Shown: one piece after another, positions 21,518 to 29,745 of the stretch
Layout: each line of letters begins with the position of its first letter
How positions within the stretch are numbered: position 1 is the stretch's first letter
Assembly (NCBI RefSeq): GCF_006351005.1
Contig: NZ_VENP01000005.1
Span: 1 to 64,000, forward strand
Direction of reading: 5' to 3'
DNA length: 64,000 nt
From: Miniimonas arenae
GTDB taxonomy: Bacteria; Actinomycetota; Actinomycetes; Actinomycetales; Beutenbergiaceae
The notes under the pieces: model-generated
Databases searched by the model: none
What the model was told of the DNA's origin: nothing
What the model saw: the letters and a program-made list of their open reading frames with translations, nothing else
Position numbers and translations under genes: made by a program

Positions 21518-22900
21518 GTGGCCGCCAGCCGTCTCGATTCCGTCATCGCCCTCGCCAAGCACCGGGGCTTCGTCTTCCAGTCCGGTGAGATCTACGGCGG
21601 ATCGCGCTCCGCGTGGGACTACGGACCGCTAGGCGTGGAGCTCAAGGAGAACATCAAGCGTCAGTGGTGGCGCGCGATGGTGCAGCGCCGCGAGGACATC
21701 GTGGGCCTCGACTCGGCTGTGATCCTGCCCCGCCAGGTGTGGGTCGCCTCCGGCCACGTCGGCGTCTTCACCGACCCCCTGACGGAGTGCCTGTCCTGCC
21801 ACAAGCGGTTCCGCGAGGACCAGCTCATCGAGGAGTTCGAGGAGAAGAAGGGCCGCACCGCCGAGAACGGCCTGGCGGACGTGCCCTGCCCGAACTGCGG
21901 CACACGCGGTCAGTGGACCGAGCCGCGCGACTTCAACATGATGCTCAAGACCTACCTCGGCCCGGTCGAGGACGAGTCCGGACTGCACTACTTGCGGCCC
22001 GAGACGGCGCAGGGCATCTTCGTCAACTACGCCAACGTCGCCACGGCCGCGCGCAAGAAGCCGCCGTTCGGCATCGCGCAGATCGGCAAGTCGTTCCGCA
22101 ACGAGATCACGCCGGGCAACTTCATCTTCCGCACGCGCGAGTTCGAGCAGATGGAGATGGAGTTCTTCGTCGAGCCGGGCACGGACGCGCAGTGGCACCA
22201 GTACTGGATCGACACGCGCACCGCCTGGTACACCGATCTCGGTATCGCGCCGGAGAACCTGCGCCACTACGAGCACCCGGCCGAGAAGCTCTCGCACTAC
22301 TCCACGCGCACCGTCGACATCGAGTACCGCTTCGGCTTCACCGGCAGCGAGTGGGGCGAGCTCGAGGGCATCGCGAACCGCACGAACTTCGACCTCAGCA
22401 CCCACAGCGAGCACTCCGGCAAGGATCTGTCCTACTTCGACCAGGAGAAGGGCGAGCGCTGGGTGCCGTACGTCATCGAGCCCGCCGCCGGCCTCACCCG
22501 CTCGCTCATGGCGTTCCTCGTCGAGGCCTACCACGAGGACGAGGCGCCGAACACCAAGGGCGGCGTCGACAAGCGCACCGTCCTGCGGCTCGACCCGCGC
22601 CTCGCGCCCGTCAAGGCTGCGGTGCTGCCGCTGTCGCGCTCGGGTGAGCTGCCCGCCAAGGCGCGCGCCCTGGCGAACGAGCTGCGCGCGTCCTGGAACG
22701 TCGACTACGACGGCGCGCAGGCGATCGGCCGGCGCTACCGCCGTCAGGACGAGATTGGCACGCCCTACTGCCTCACGGTCGACTTCGACACGCTCGAGGA
22801 CGACGCCGTGACCGTCCGCGAGCGCGACTCGATGAGCCAGGAGCGCGTCGCGCTCTCGCAGGTCGCCGGGTACCTGGGGGCGCGCCTCCTCGGCGCGTGA
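21518..22900 (+). CDS. glyS: Glycine-tRNA ligase (dimeric type)
   Basis: Class II glycyl-tRNA synthetase of 460 residues, the alpha2 form. Motif 1 covers [19 protein letters not shown]. The zinc-binding insertion has CLSC (Cys91, Cys94) and CPNC (Cys124, Cys127). Motif 2 is [20 protein letters not shown], followed by EQMEMEFF. Motif 3 region [12 protein letters not shown] and the anticodon-binding domain complete it. The GTG start follows AAGGAGAACCC. It is divergent from znuA; the 140-base gap holds the Zur palindrome on the far side and the hairpin on this side. Five bases separate it from the YibE/F gene. Confidence 0.97.
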   Translation: MAASRLDSVIALAKHRGFVFQSGEIYGGSRSAWDYGPLGVELKENIKRQWWRAMVQRREDIVGLDSAVILPRQVWVASGHVGVFTDPLTECLSCHKRFREDQLIEEFEEKKGRTAENGLADVPCPNCGTRGQWTEPRDFNMMLKTYLGPVEDESGLHYLRPETAQGIFVNYANVATAARKKPPFGIAQIGKSFRNEITPGNFIFRTREFEQMEMEFFVEPGTDAQWHQYWIDTRTAWYTDLGIAPENLRHYEHPAEKLSHYSTRTVDIEYRFGFTGSEWGELEGIANRTNFDLSTHSEHSGKDLSYFDQEKGERWVPYVIEPAAGLTRSLMAFLVEAYHEDEAPNTKGGVDKRTVLRLDPRLAPVKAAVLPLSRSGELPAKARALANELRASWNVDYDGAQAIGRRYRRQDEIGTPYCLTVDFDTLEDDAVTVRERDSMSQERVALSQVAGYLGARLLGA

Positions 22901-22904
22901 GGTC

Positions 22905-24119
22905 GTGGGTCGACACGCGGTGCACGGGGCGGCGACCCACGCCCACGCCCACGGCGAGCTCGCGCTCGACGGCGGGGAACGCCGTCGGGCCCGCGCGGTG
23001 CTCGCGGCGATCGTCCTGCCGCTGCTGATCGCCACGGTGGTGGGGCTCGTCGCGCTGTGGCCGCGCGGCGACACGATCGCGGGCTCGGTCGACATGACGG
23101 CGTCCGGGTACTCGTTCGAGACCGCCCGGATCACTGCGGTGCCGCTGACCCAGGGCGCCGAGATCGAGGCCGAGCTGCTCACGGGCGAGGGTGAGGGGCA
23201 GGTCGTCCCCGTCGCGGTCGCGCCCGAGGTGCTGCGCGAGGACATCCCCGTCGGGGCCGAGATCACGGTGCTCTTCGACGTGGCGGGGCTCGCCACCGGC
23301 GTGCCCTTCACGTTCGTGGACTACGTGCGCGAGGTCCCGCTGCTGCTGCTCGCGGCGGCGTACGTCGTGCTGGTCGGGCTCGTCGCGCGCTGGCGCGGGC
23401 TCGCGGCGATCGTCGGGCTGGCGACGTCGCTCGCCGTCGTGGGGCTGTTCGTGCTGCCCGCGCTCATGTCGGGCACGTCCCCGCTGCTCGTGGCGCTCGT
23501 CGGGTCCAGCGCGATGATGTTCGTGGCGGTGTATCTCGCGCACGGGATCTCGATCCGCACCACGACGGCGCTCGTGGGCACCTTCGTCGGCCTCGCCGTG
23601 ACCACGGGCCTCGCGCTGTGGTCCGCCGACGCGACGCGCCTGCTCGGCACCGGGTCGGAGGAGGGGTACCTCGTGGCCGGCACGTTCGGAGAGATGAGCC
23701 TGCGCGCGCTGCTCGTGTGCGGGTTCGTCATCGCCGGGCTGGGGGCGCTCAACGACGTGACGATCACGCAGGCCTCGGCCGTGTGGGAGCTGCACGCGGC
23801 GGACCCGAGCGTGCCGCGGCGCCGGGTGTTCGCACGGGCGATGCGGATCGGGCGCGACCACATCGCCTCGACCGTGTACACGCTCGCGTTCGCCTACGTC
23901 GGCGCCGCCCTGCCGATGCTGCTCGTGTCCTCGATCTACGACCGCAACCCCGTGCAGTTCGCCACGTCGGGCGCGGTGGCGGAGGAGCTCGTGCGCACCC
24001 TCGTCTCCTCGATCGGCCTCGTGCTGGCCATCCCGGTCACGACGGCGATCGCCGCGGCCCTCGTGCGCACCTCGCGTCGGGTGAGGGTCGCGCCGCCGGT
24101 GGGAGAATCCTCCCCGTGA
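22905..24119 (+). CDS. YibE/F family membrane protein
   Basis: A 404-residue multispan protein of the YibE/F family; biochemical role unknown. The N-terminus is short and His-rich (HAVHGAATHAHAHGEL). One TM helix (about 27-50) follows, then an extracytoplasmic domain of about 75 residues (GSVDMTASGYSFETARITAV onward). About seven TM helices then carry the family motifs: FVAVYLAHGISIRTTTALVGT, LSLRALLVCGF-like GEMSLRALLVCGFVIAGLG, ALNDVTITQASAVWEL and IGRDHIASTVYTLAFAYVGA. The GTG start lies five bases after glyS, and its stop overlaps dusB, so the three genes are probably co-transcribed. The histidine cluster could bind metal, but this is speculation. Confidence 0.88.
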   Translation: MGRHAVHGAATHAHAHGELALDGGERRRARAVLAAIVLPLLIATVVGLVALWPRGDTIAGSVDMTASGYSFETARITAVPLTQGAEIEAELLTGEGEGQVVPVAVAPEVLREDIPVGAEITVLFDVAGLATGVPFTFVDYVREVPLLLLAAAYVVLVGLVARWRGLAAIVGLATSLAVVGLFVLPALMSGTSPLLVALVGSSAMMFVAVYLAHGISIRTTTALVGTFVGLAVTTGLALWSADATRLLGTGSEEGYLVAGTFGEMSLRALLVCGFVIAGLGALNDVTITQASAVWELHAADPSVPRRRVFARAMRIGRDHIASTVYTLAFAYVGAALPMLLVSSIYDRNPVQFATSGAVAEELVRTLVSSIGLVLAIPVTTAIAAALVRTSRRVRVAPPVGESSP

Positions 24120-25312
24120 CCCTCGCTCTCGGCCGCCACACCCTCGGCACGCCCGTCGTCCTCGCGCCCATGGCCGGCGTGACGAACGCGCCGTTCCGGC
24201 AGCTGTGCCGCGAGGCCGCCCGCGCGGGGCTGCCCGCCGAGGGTGCGGCGCCCGCCCTGCACGCGACCGACGTCCCCGAGGGGATCTTCGTCTCGGAGAT
24301 GGTGACCTCGCGCGCGCTCGTCGAGCGCACCGAGGAGTCGATGCACATCATCGAGCCAGCCCCCGACGAGCGAATCCGCAGCGTGCAGCTGTACGGGGTC
24401 GACCCGGCCACCGTGCGTGCGGCGGTCCGGATGCTCGTCACCGAGGACCGCGCCGACCACATCGACCTCAACTTCGGCTGTCCCGTGGCCAAGGTGACCC
24501 GCAAGGGCGGGGGAGCGGTGCTGCCCTGGAAGCGGGACCTGTTCGCGGCGATCGTGCGCGGCGCCGTCGAGGAGGCCCGCCCCTTCGACGTCCCGGTCAC
24601 GGTGAAGATGCGGATGGGCATCGACGACGCGCATCCCACCTACCTCGACGCCGGCCGCACCGCGCAGGACGCCGGGGTGGCCTGGGTCGCGCTGCACGCC
24701 CGGACCGCCGCCGACTACTACTCCGGCGAGGCGCGCTGGGAGGCGATCGCGCGGCTCAAGGGCGCGGTCACCGACATACCCGTGCTCGGCAACGGCGACA
24801 TCTGGTCCGCCGAGGACGCGCTGGCGATGATGGCCGGGACGGGGTGCGACGGTGTGGTCGTGGGCCGCGGCTGCCAGGGCCGCCCGTGGCTGTTCACCGA
24901 CCTCGTCGCCGGGTTCGCCGACTCGCCCGTGCGGGTGCGGCCCGGGCTCGGGTACGTCGCCTCGGTGCTGCGGCGGCACGCCGAGCTCATGGTCGACTAC
25001 CACCGGGGAGATGAGCTGCGCGCCCTGCGCGAGCTGCGCAAGCACATGGCCTGGTACATGAAGGGCTACCCCGTGGGCGGCGAGGCGCGCACCGAGCTCA
25101 CGCGGGTCTCCAGCCTCGCCGACCTCGACGCCGCCCTCGCGGGGCTCGACCTCGACCTGCCCTACCCGGGCGTCGGCGCCGAGGGTCAGCGCGGCCGCGG
25201 CGGGTCGCCCAAGGTGCCGCACGTCCCCGACGGCTGGCTCGACACGCGCGACGTCGACGACCGCCTCCGCGCGATGCTCGCCGAGGCCGAGCTGAGCGTG
25301 TCCGGTGGCTGA
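24116..25312 (+). CDS. dusB: tRNA-dihydrouridine synthase (DusB type)
   Basis: Flavin-dependent enzyme that reduces uridine to dihydrouridine in tRNA. The 398-residue protein opens with a TIM barrel: LAPMAGVTNAPFRQLCREA (FMN site), IRSVQLYGVDP, DLNFGCPVAKVTRKGGGA with the catalytic cysteine, VKMRMG, VALHARTAADYYSGEARWE and VLGNGDIWSAEDA. The family GCDGVVVGRGCQGRPWLF phosphate-binding segment and the C-terminal helical RNA-binding domain (RELRKHMAWYMKGYP) follow. GTG 24116 overlaps the yibE/F-type stop by four bases. Its 3' end overlaps the amylase GTG by eight bases. Confidence 0.95.
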   Translation: MTLALGRHTLGTPVVLAPMAGVTNAPFRQLCREAARAGLPAEGAAPALHATDVPEGIFVSEMVTSRALVERTEESMHIIEPAPDERIRSVQLYGVDPATVRAAVRMLVTEDRADHIDLNFGCPVAKVTRKGGGAVLPWKRDLFAAIVRGAVEEARPFDVPVTVKMRMGIDDAHPTYLDAGRTAQDAGVAWVALHARTAADYYSGEARWEAIARLKGAVTDIPVLGNGDIWSAEDALAMMAGTGCDGVVVGRGCQGRPWLFTDLVAGFADSPVRVRPGLGYVASVLRRHAELMVDYHRGDELRALRELRKHMAWYMKGYPVGGEARTELTRVSSLADLDAALAGLDLDLPYPGVGAEGQRGRGGSPKVPHVPDGWLDTRDVDDRLRAMLAEAELSVSGG

Positions 25313-26822
25313 CGCGCCGACCGGGCGAGGCGCGCGGGGCGCGCGGGCGCGAACCGCCGCGATCGCGGGCGCGGCGACGCTCGCCGTCGGGGGCCTCGCC
25401 GCGTGCACGGGCGGGACGGGCGGCGCGAACGGCGCCGGCGACGGCGACGCGCGCTCCGACGTCGGCGTCCAGATGTTCCAGTGGACGTGGGACTCGATCG
25501 CCCAGGAGTGCACCGACACGCTCGGGCCCGCGGGCTACGGCTGGGTGCTGACGTCGCCGCCGCAGGAGCACATCCTCGGCGAGGAGTGGTGGACGTCCTA
25601 CCAGCCCGTGTCCTACCGCGTGGAGTCGCGACTCGGCACGCGCGAGCAGTTCGAGGCGATGACGGCGGCGTGCCGGGAGGCGGGCGTCGACGTCGTCGCC
25701 GATGCGGTGATCAACCACATGACCGGCTCCGACACGGGCGGCACGGGCTGGGCCGGGAGCTCCTACGAGCACTACGACTACCCCGGGATCTACACGACAG
25801 GAGACTTCCACCACTGCGGCCTCACGCCCAGCGACGACATCGTGAGCTACGGCGACGCGGCGCAGGTGCAGACGTGCGAGCTGCTCAACCTCGCCGACCT
25901 GGACACCTCGAGCGAGAAGGTCCAGGACACGCTGCGCGCCTACCTCCAGGACCTGCTGGACCTCGGCGTGGCGGGCTTCCGGATCGACGCGGCCAAGCAC
26001 ATCGCGCCCGAGGACCTCGCGGCGATCCTCGACCCTTTCCCGGACGACACGATCGTCAGGCAGGAGGTGATCGGCGCCTCGGGCGAGCCGGTCCAGCCCG
26101 CGCAGTACACCGGCACCGGTCAGGTCTTCGACTTCGTCTACGCCCGCGCGCTCACGGCCGCGGTCCGCTCCGGCGACCTGGCGGGCGTGCTCGACCTGCC
26201 CACCTCGACCGGGTTGTCGAGCAACCAGGCCGTGGTGTTCGTCGACAACCACGACACCGAGCGCAACGGCGAGACGCTCTCGCGCAGCTACGGCGACCAG
26301 TACGCGCTCGCGACCACGCTGCTCCTCGCCGCGCCCTACGGCACGCCGGTGGTGCTCTCGAGCTACGCGTTCGGCATCACCGACCCGAACCTCGGCCCGG
26401 CGCAGGACTCGACCGGCGCGGTGCTCGACGCGGCGTGTCCCGACGAGGTCGGACCCGGGGTGGCGTATCCCGACCAGACGTGGGTCTGCCAGCACCGCTG
26501 GGACGCCGTGGTCGGCATGGTGAACTGGCGCATCGCTGCGGGCGACGCCCCCGCGGAGGAGATCACCGCGATGGACGACGGCGTGCTCAGCTTCCGCCGC
26601 GGCGACGCGTGGGTGGTGCTCAACGTGACCAGGGAGCCGGTGTCGTTCGGCCTCGAGACCGCGCTCGAGCCGGGGGAGTACTGCGACGTGGTGAGCGGCC
26701 TGCTCGTCGACGGCGCGTGCGCCGGCGGGACGGTCGAGGTGCACGACGACGGCGTGGCCTCGCTCGTGGTCCCGGCGCAGGGCGCCGTCGCGTTCCACCC
26801 GGGGCAGCGGGTGTCCGGCTAG
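25305..26822 (+). CDS. Secreted alpha-amylase lipoprotein (GH13, subfamily 32-like)
   Basis: Endo-acting alpha-amylase for starch, 505 residues. A basic N-terminus and hydrophobic segment lead to a lipobox, LAVGGLAAC with Cys34, so it should be anchored on the outside of the membrane rather than freely secreted. The GH13 barrel has all four regions: DAVINH (133-138), GFRIDAAKH with nucleophile Asp228, RQEVIG with Glu254, and FVDNHDTE with Asp317. A C-terminal beta domain follows; there is no starch-binding module. The sequence resembles Streptomyces-type amylases. GTG 25305 lies inside the end of dusB, odd for an exported polysaccharide hydrolase; its own promoter may lie within dusB. It converges on malR with one base between stops. 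Confidence 0.92.
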   Translation: MADAPTGRGARGARARTAAIAGAATLAVGGLAACTGGTGGANGAGDGDARSDVGVQMFQWTWDSIAQECTDTLGPAGYGWVLTSPPQEHILGEEWWTSYQPVSYRVESRLGTREQFEAMTAACREAGVDVVADAVINHMTGSDTGGTGWAGSSYEHYDYPGIYTTGDFHHCGLTPSDDIVSYGDAAQVQTCELLNLADLDTSSEKVQDTLRAYLQDLLDLGVAGFRIDAAKHIAPEDLAAILDPFPDDTIVRQEVIGASGEPVQPAQYTGTGQVFDFVYARALTAAVRSGDLAGVLDLPTSTGLSSNQAVVFVDNHDTERNGETLSRSYGDQYALATTLLLAAPYGTPVVLSSYAFGITDPNLGPAQDSTGAVLDAACPDEVGPGVAYPDQTWVCQHRWDAVVGMVNWRIAAGDAPAEEITAMDDGVLSFRRGDAWVVLNVTREPVSFGLETALEPGEYCDVVSGLLVDGACAGGTVEVHDDGVASLVVPAQGAVAFHPGQRVSG

Positions 26823-26823
26823 C

Positions 26824-27849
26824 TCAGCGCGGGTGCATCCCCGCCGTCGAGCCCCGCACGATGAGCTCGGGGGCGAACCGCAGCTCGTCGCGCACGGAGC
26901 GGCCCTGCATCGTCGAGAGCAGCAGGTCCACGACGGCCTGGCTCATCGCGACCACGGGCTGGCGCAGCGTGGTGAGCGGGGGGTCGGTGAAGCCGACGAA
27001 GAACGAGTCGTCGAAGCCCACGATCGAGACGTCCTCGGGCACCCGCAGGCCGGCGTGCTTCACCGCGCGGATCGCGCCGAGCGCCATGAGGTCGCTGCCG
27101 CAGACGATCGCGGTCACGCCCTCGCGCACCAGCACGCGCGCCGAGGCCTCGCCGCCCTCGACCGTGAACAGCGACGTCAGCACGCGATGCTCGGCGGTCG
27201 GGCCGACGTAGCGCTTCATCGCGGTGACGAACCCCTCGCGCTTCTGCGCGGAGGGCACGAGGCGCTCGGGCCCGACGGCGAGCGCGATCCGGCTGTGCCC
27301 CATCGCCGCGAGGTGCCGCACGGCGATGTCCATCGCGAGGCGCTCGTCCACCGACACCGACGGCGCGGTGAGATCGTCCCGGTGGCCGTTGACGAGGACG
27401 TACGGGACGCCGCGCTCGGTGAGCCGCTCGTAGCGGGTCAGCGGGGACTGGACGTCGGCGTGCATCCCGTTGACGAAGACGATGCCGGCGACGTCGGCCG
27501 CGAGCAGGGTCTCGACGTACTCGTCCTCCGTGACCCCGCTGGCCGTCTGCGTGCACAGCAGCGGCGTGTAGTCGTGGTGTGCGAGCGCCGTCTCGATCGC
27601 CTGGGCGAACGCGGGAAACACGGGGTTGGACAGCTCGGGCACGATGAGGCCCACCAGGCCGGCGGACTGCGAGGTCGGGCGGTTGGGCCGCTCGTACCCG
27701 AGCATGTCGAGCGCGTGGTACACGGCCTGCCTCGTCGACTCGGCCACGCCGGGCTTGCGGTTGAGGACGCGGGAGACCGTTGCGGTGCTGACGCCCGACT
27801 GCGCGGCCAGGTCGGCCAGCCTCGTGCGTTGGCGGTCGCGTTCGCTCAC
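26824..27849 (-). CDS. malR: LacI-family repressor, probable maltodextrin regulator (MalR-like)
   Basis: A 341-residue LacI/GalR regulator. The helix-turn-helix and hinge read RLADLAAQSGVSTATVSRVLN (about residues 10-30), then KPGVAESTRQAVYHALDMLGY. The periplasmic-binding-protein-like sensor domain includes LVGLIVPELSNPVFPAFAQA, SRIALAVGPERL, VCGSDLMALGAIRAV and DVSIVGFDDSFFVGFTDPPLTT. GTG 27849 follows AAGGGACGATCAC. It is divergent from malEFG and the intergenic region has repeated TTGCA motifs, so it most likely represses malE and itself, with maltose or a maltodextrin as inducer. The ligand is inferred from context only. Confidence 0.9.
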   Translation of the reverse strand: MSERDRQRTRLADLAAQSGVSTATVSRVLNRKPGVAESTRQAVYHALDMLGYERPNRPTSQSAGLVGLIVPELSNPVFPAFAQAIETALAHHDYTPLLCTQTASGVTEDEYVETLLAADVAGIVFVNGMHADVQSPLTRYERLTERGVPYVLVNGHRDDLTAPSVSVDERLAMDIAVRHLAAMGHSRIALAVGPERLVPSAQKREGFVTAMKRYVGPTAEHRVLTSLFTVEGGEASARVLVREGVTAIVCGSDLMALGAIRAVKHAGLRVPEDVSIVGFDDSFFVGFTDPPLTTLRQPVVAMSQAVVDLLLSTMQGRSVRDELRFAPELIVRGSTAGMHPR

Positions 27850-28228
27850 CGTGATCGTCCCTTCCTTGGGCGAGAGCATCCGTTGCGTCATCCGTTGCGT
27901 CACTGCAAAGGAGCAGAGCGTTTTCGTAGGCTTGCATAGTTTCGCGAAGCGCGGGCCCAGCGCAAGCACCACGATTCCGGGAGTCACGGGCGCGTCGGCG
28001 CTGTTCGGCCCTGCAACGACGCCGCAGGTCGGCGAAACGCTGCAACCGCGCGCACCGCGGTTGCCACGGACTCTGGGTCACGATTCAGTCACAGTCCTGC
28101 GTCGCGCACCACACCCCCTGTTGGCTTGCAGAAAGTTGCACTAGCGTGACGTGCGTCGCAGTGCCTCGTCTCGTCTGGCCACCGGGGTCCAGAGGTGGTG
28201 CTGCCCGTTCCACTGGAGGACGATCGAC
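27850..28228. promoter_or_regulatory. malR-malE divergent control region
   Basis: This 379-base gap holds no gene. It carries repeated half-sites: CTGCAA at 27903, 28011 and 28040; CTTGCA at 27931; CTTGCAG at 28125-28131; and TTGCA at 28136-28140. The last two flank AAAG and lie between a -35-like TGTTGG/TTGGCT (28119-28126) and a TAGCGT -10 (28142-28147) of malE, a classic repressor position. A perfect TTCGCGAA palindrome is at 27941-27948, and a CCGTTGCGTCAT duplication spans roughly 27880-27902. CTTGCAG-type repeats are known in Streptomyces amylase and mal promoters as LacI-type regulator sites (recalled). Confidence 0.7.
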
Positions 28229-29569
28229 ATGCGCAAGTCCCTTCTCTCGGTCGCCGCCGTCGCCTCGGTGACGCTGCTGCTGACCGCCTGTGGTGGTGGC
28301 GGAGGCGGTACCGACGCCACGGGTGACTCGACGGCGACCACGGACGCCAGCGCCGAGGCCACCGGCGACGCCGGCGCGAGCGCCGACCCCAGCGCCCCGC
28401 CGGTCCGCGGCAACGAGGACCTCGTCGTCTGGACCGACGCCACCAAGCTCGACGCCGTGACCGCCGTCGCGCAGGCGTTCGGCGAGGCCAACGGCATCAC
28501 GGTCGGCGTGCAGGCCATCGTCAACACGCGTTCGGACTTCATCACGGCGAACCAGGCAGGCAACGGTCCCGACGTGCTCGTCGGTGCGCACGACTGGATC
28601 GGTCAGCTCGTCGCCAACGGCGCGATCGACCCGCTGCAGATCTCGGCCGACTCCCTCTCGGGCTACTCCGAGAAGGCGGTCACCGCCGTCACGTACAACG
28701 GCCAGCTCATGGGCATCCCCTACGGCGTCGAGTCGCTGGTGCTCTACTGCAACAAGACCTACGCCCCGGACACCTACGCGACGCTCGACGACGCGATCGC
28801 CGCCGGGCAGGCCGCCAAGGACGCCGGCAGCGTGCAGTCCGCGCTGAACATCCCGCAGGGCGTGAACGGTGACCCGTACCACATGCAGCCGCTGTTCACC
28901 TCGGCGGGCGGCTACCTGTTCGGCCTGGACGCCACCGGCACGCCCGACGCCAACGACCTGGGCGTCGGCACCGACGCGGGCATCGCAGCTGCGCAGAAGA
29001 TCGCCACGCTCGGCGACGCCGGCTCGAAGGTGCTCTCGACGGCCATCACGAACGACAACGCGATCTCGCTCTTCGCGCAGGGCCAGGCGGGCTGCCTGAT
29101 CTCGGGCCCGTGGGCGCTGTCCGACGTCGAGGCGGGCCTCGGCGCGGACGGCTACACCGTCCAGCCGATCCCCGGCTTCGCGGGCATGTCCCCGGCTGAG
29201 CCGTTCATGGGCGCCCAGGCGTTCTACGTCGCTTCCAACGGCCAGAACAAGAGCTTCGCGCAGGCCTTCGTGACCGGCACCTCCGGTGGCGGCCTGAACT
29301 CCGAGGAGGCCATGACGACGTTGTTCGAGGGCACGAACCTGCCGCCCGCGATGACGTCCGTGCGGGCGACGGCCGCCGCCTCCGACCCCCTGATCGGGGT
29401 GTTCGGTGACGCCGCTGACGCGGCCTACCCGATGCCGGCGATCCCCGCGATGGACCAGGTGTGGACGCCGCTCGGCCAGGCGTACGCCGCAATCATCGGT
29501 GGCGCCGACCCCGCCAGCACGATGACGACGGCGGCGCAGACGATCAGCTCCGCGATCGCCTCCTCCTGA
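28229..29569 (+). CDS. malE: Maltodextrin-binding lipoprotein (MalE-like)
   Basis: A 446-residue solute-binding protein of an ABC sugar importer. Signal peptide MRKSLLSVAAVASVTLLLTAC ends in a lipobox with Cys21. A Gly/Thr/Ala/Asp linker of about 40 residues follows. The family-1 extracellular binding domain has LVVWTDATKLDAVTAVAQAF, GPDVLVGAHDWIGQLVANG, GIPYGVESLVLYCNK, SLFAQGQAGCLISGPWA and the C-terminal AMDQVWTPLGQAYA typical of maltose/maltodextrin binders. ATG 28229 follows CTGGAGGACGATC. Linkage to two permeases and GH13 enzymes supports maltodextrin as ligand. The ATPase is not in the window; a shared MsiK-type ATPase elsewhere is expected. Confidence 0.94.
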   Translation: MRKSLLSVAAVASVTLLLTACGGGGGGTDATGDSTATTDASAEATGDAGASADPSAPPVRGNEDLVVWTDATKLDAVTAVAQAFGEANGITVGVQAIVNTRSDFITANQAGNGPDVLVGAHDWIGQLVANGAIDPLQISADSLSGYSEKAVTAVTYNGQLMGIPYGVESLVLYCNKTYAPDTYATLDDAIAAGQAAKDAGSVQSALNIPQGVNGDPYHMQPLFTSAGGYLFGLDATGTPDANDLGVGTDAGIAAAQKIATLGDAGSKVLSTAITNDNAISLFAQGQAGCLISGPWALSDVEAGLGADGYTVQPIPGFAGMSPAEPFMGAQAFYVASNGQNKSFAQAFVTGTSGGGLNSEEAMTTLFEGTNLPPAMTSVRATAAASDPLIGVFGDAADAAYPMPAIPAMDQVWTPLGQAYAAIIGGADPASTMTTAAQTISSAIASS

Positions 29570-29575
29570 CGCAAG

Positions 29576-29612
29576 GCCGGGGTCGGCACCCGACTCGGGT
29601 GCCGACTCCGGC
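29576..29612 (+). promoter_or_regulatory. Strong stem-loop after malE
   Basis: A 16-bp stem (29576-29591 with 29597-29612, one G-U pair) with a GACTC loop lies seven bases after the malE stop and 134 bases before malF. It can act as a partial terminator or 3' stabiliser, giving more binding protein than permease, as with the malE-malF palindromes of enteric bacteria. Confidence 0.75.
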
Positions 29613-29745
29613 GCGTCGCTCTCCGCCGGGCCGCCCCGGCGCCCGGGAGACTCGGCCACGACGTCGTCGCCCGAGTCGCAGTTCCGCTCAGGCGCCGGCG
29701 CCAGGCCCGCATCGCCCACGTTCAGGAGTGCCAAGGAGTGCCGCT

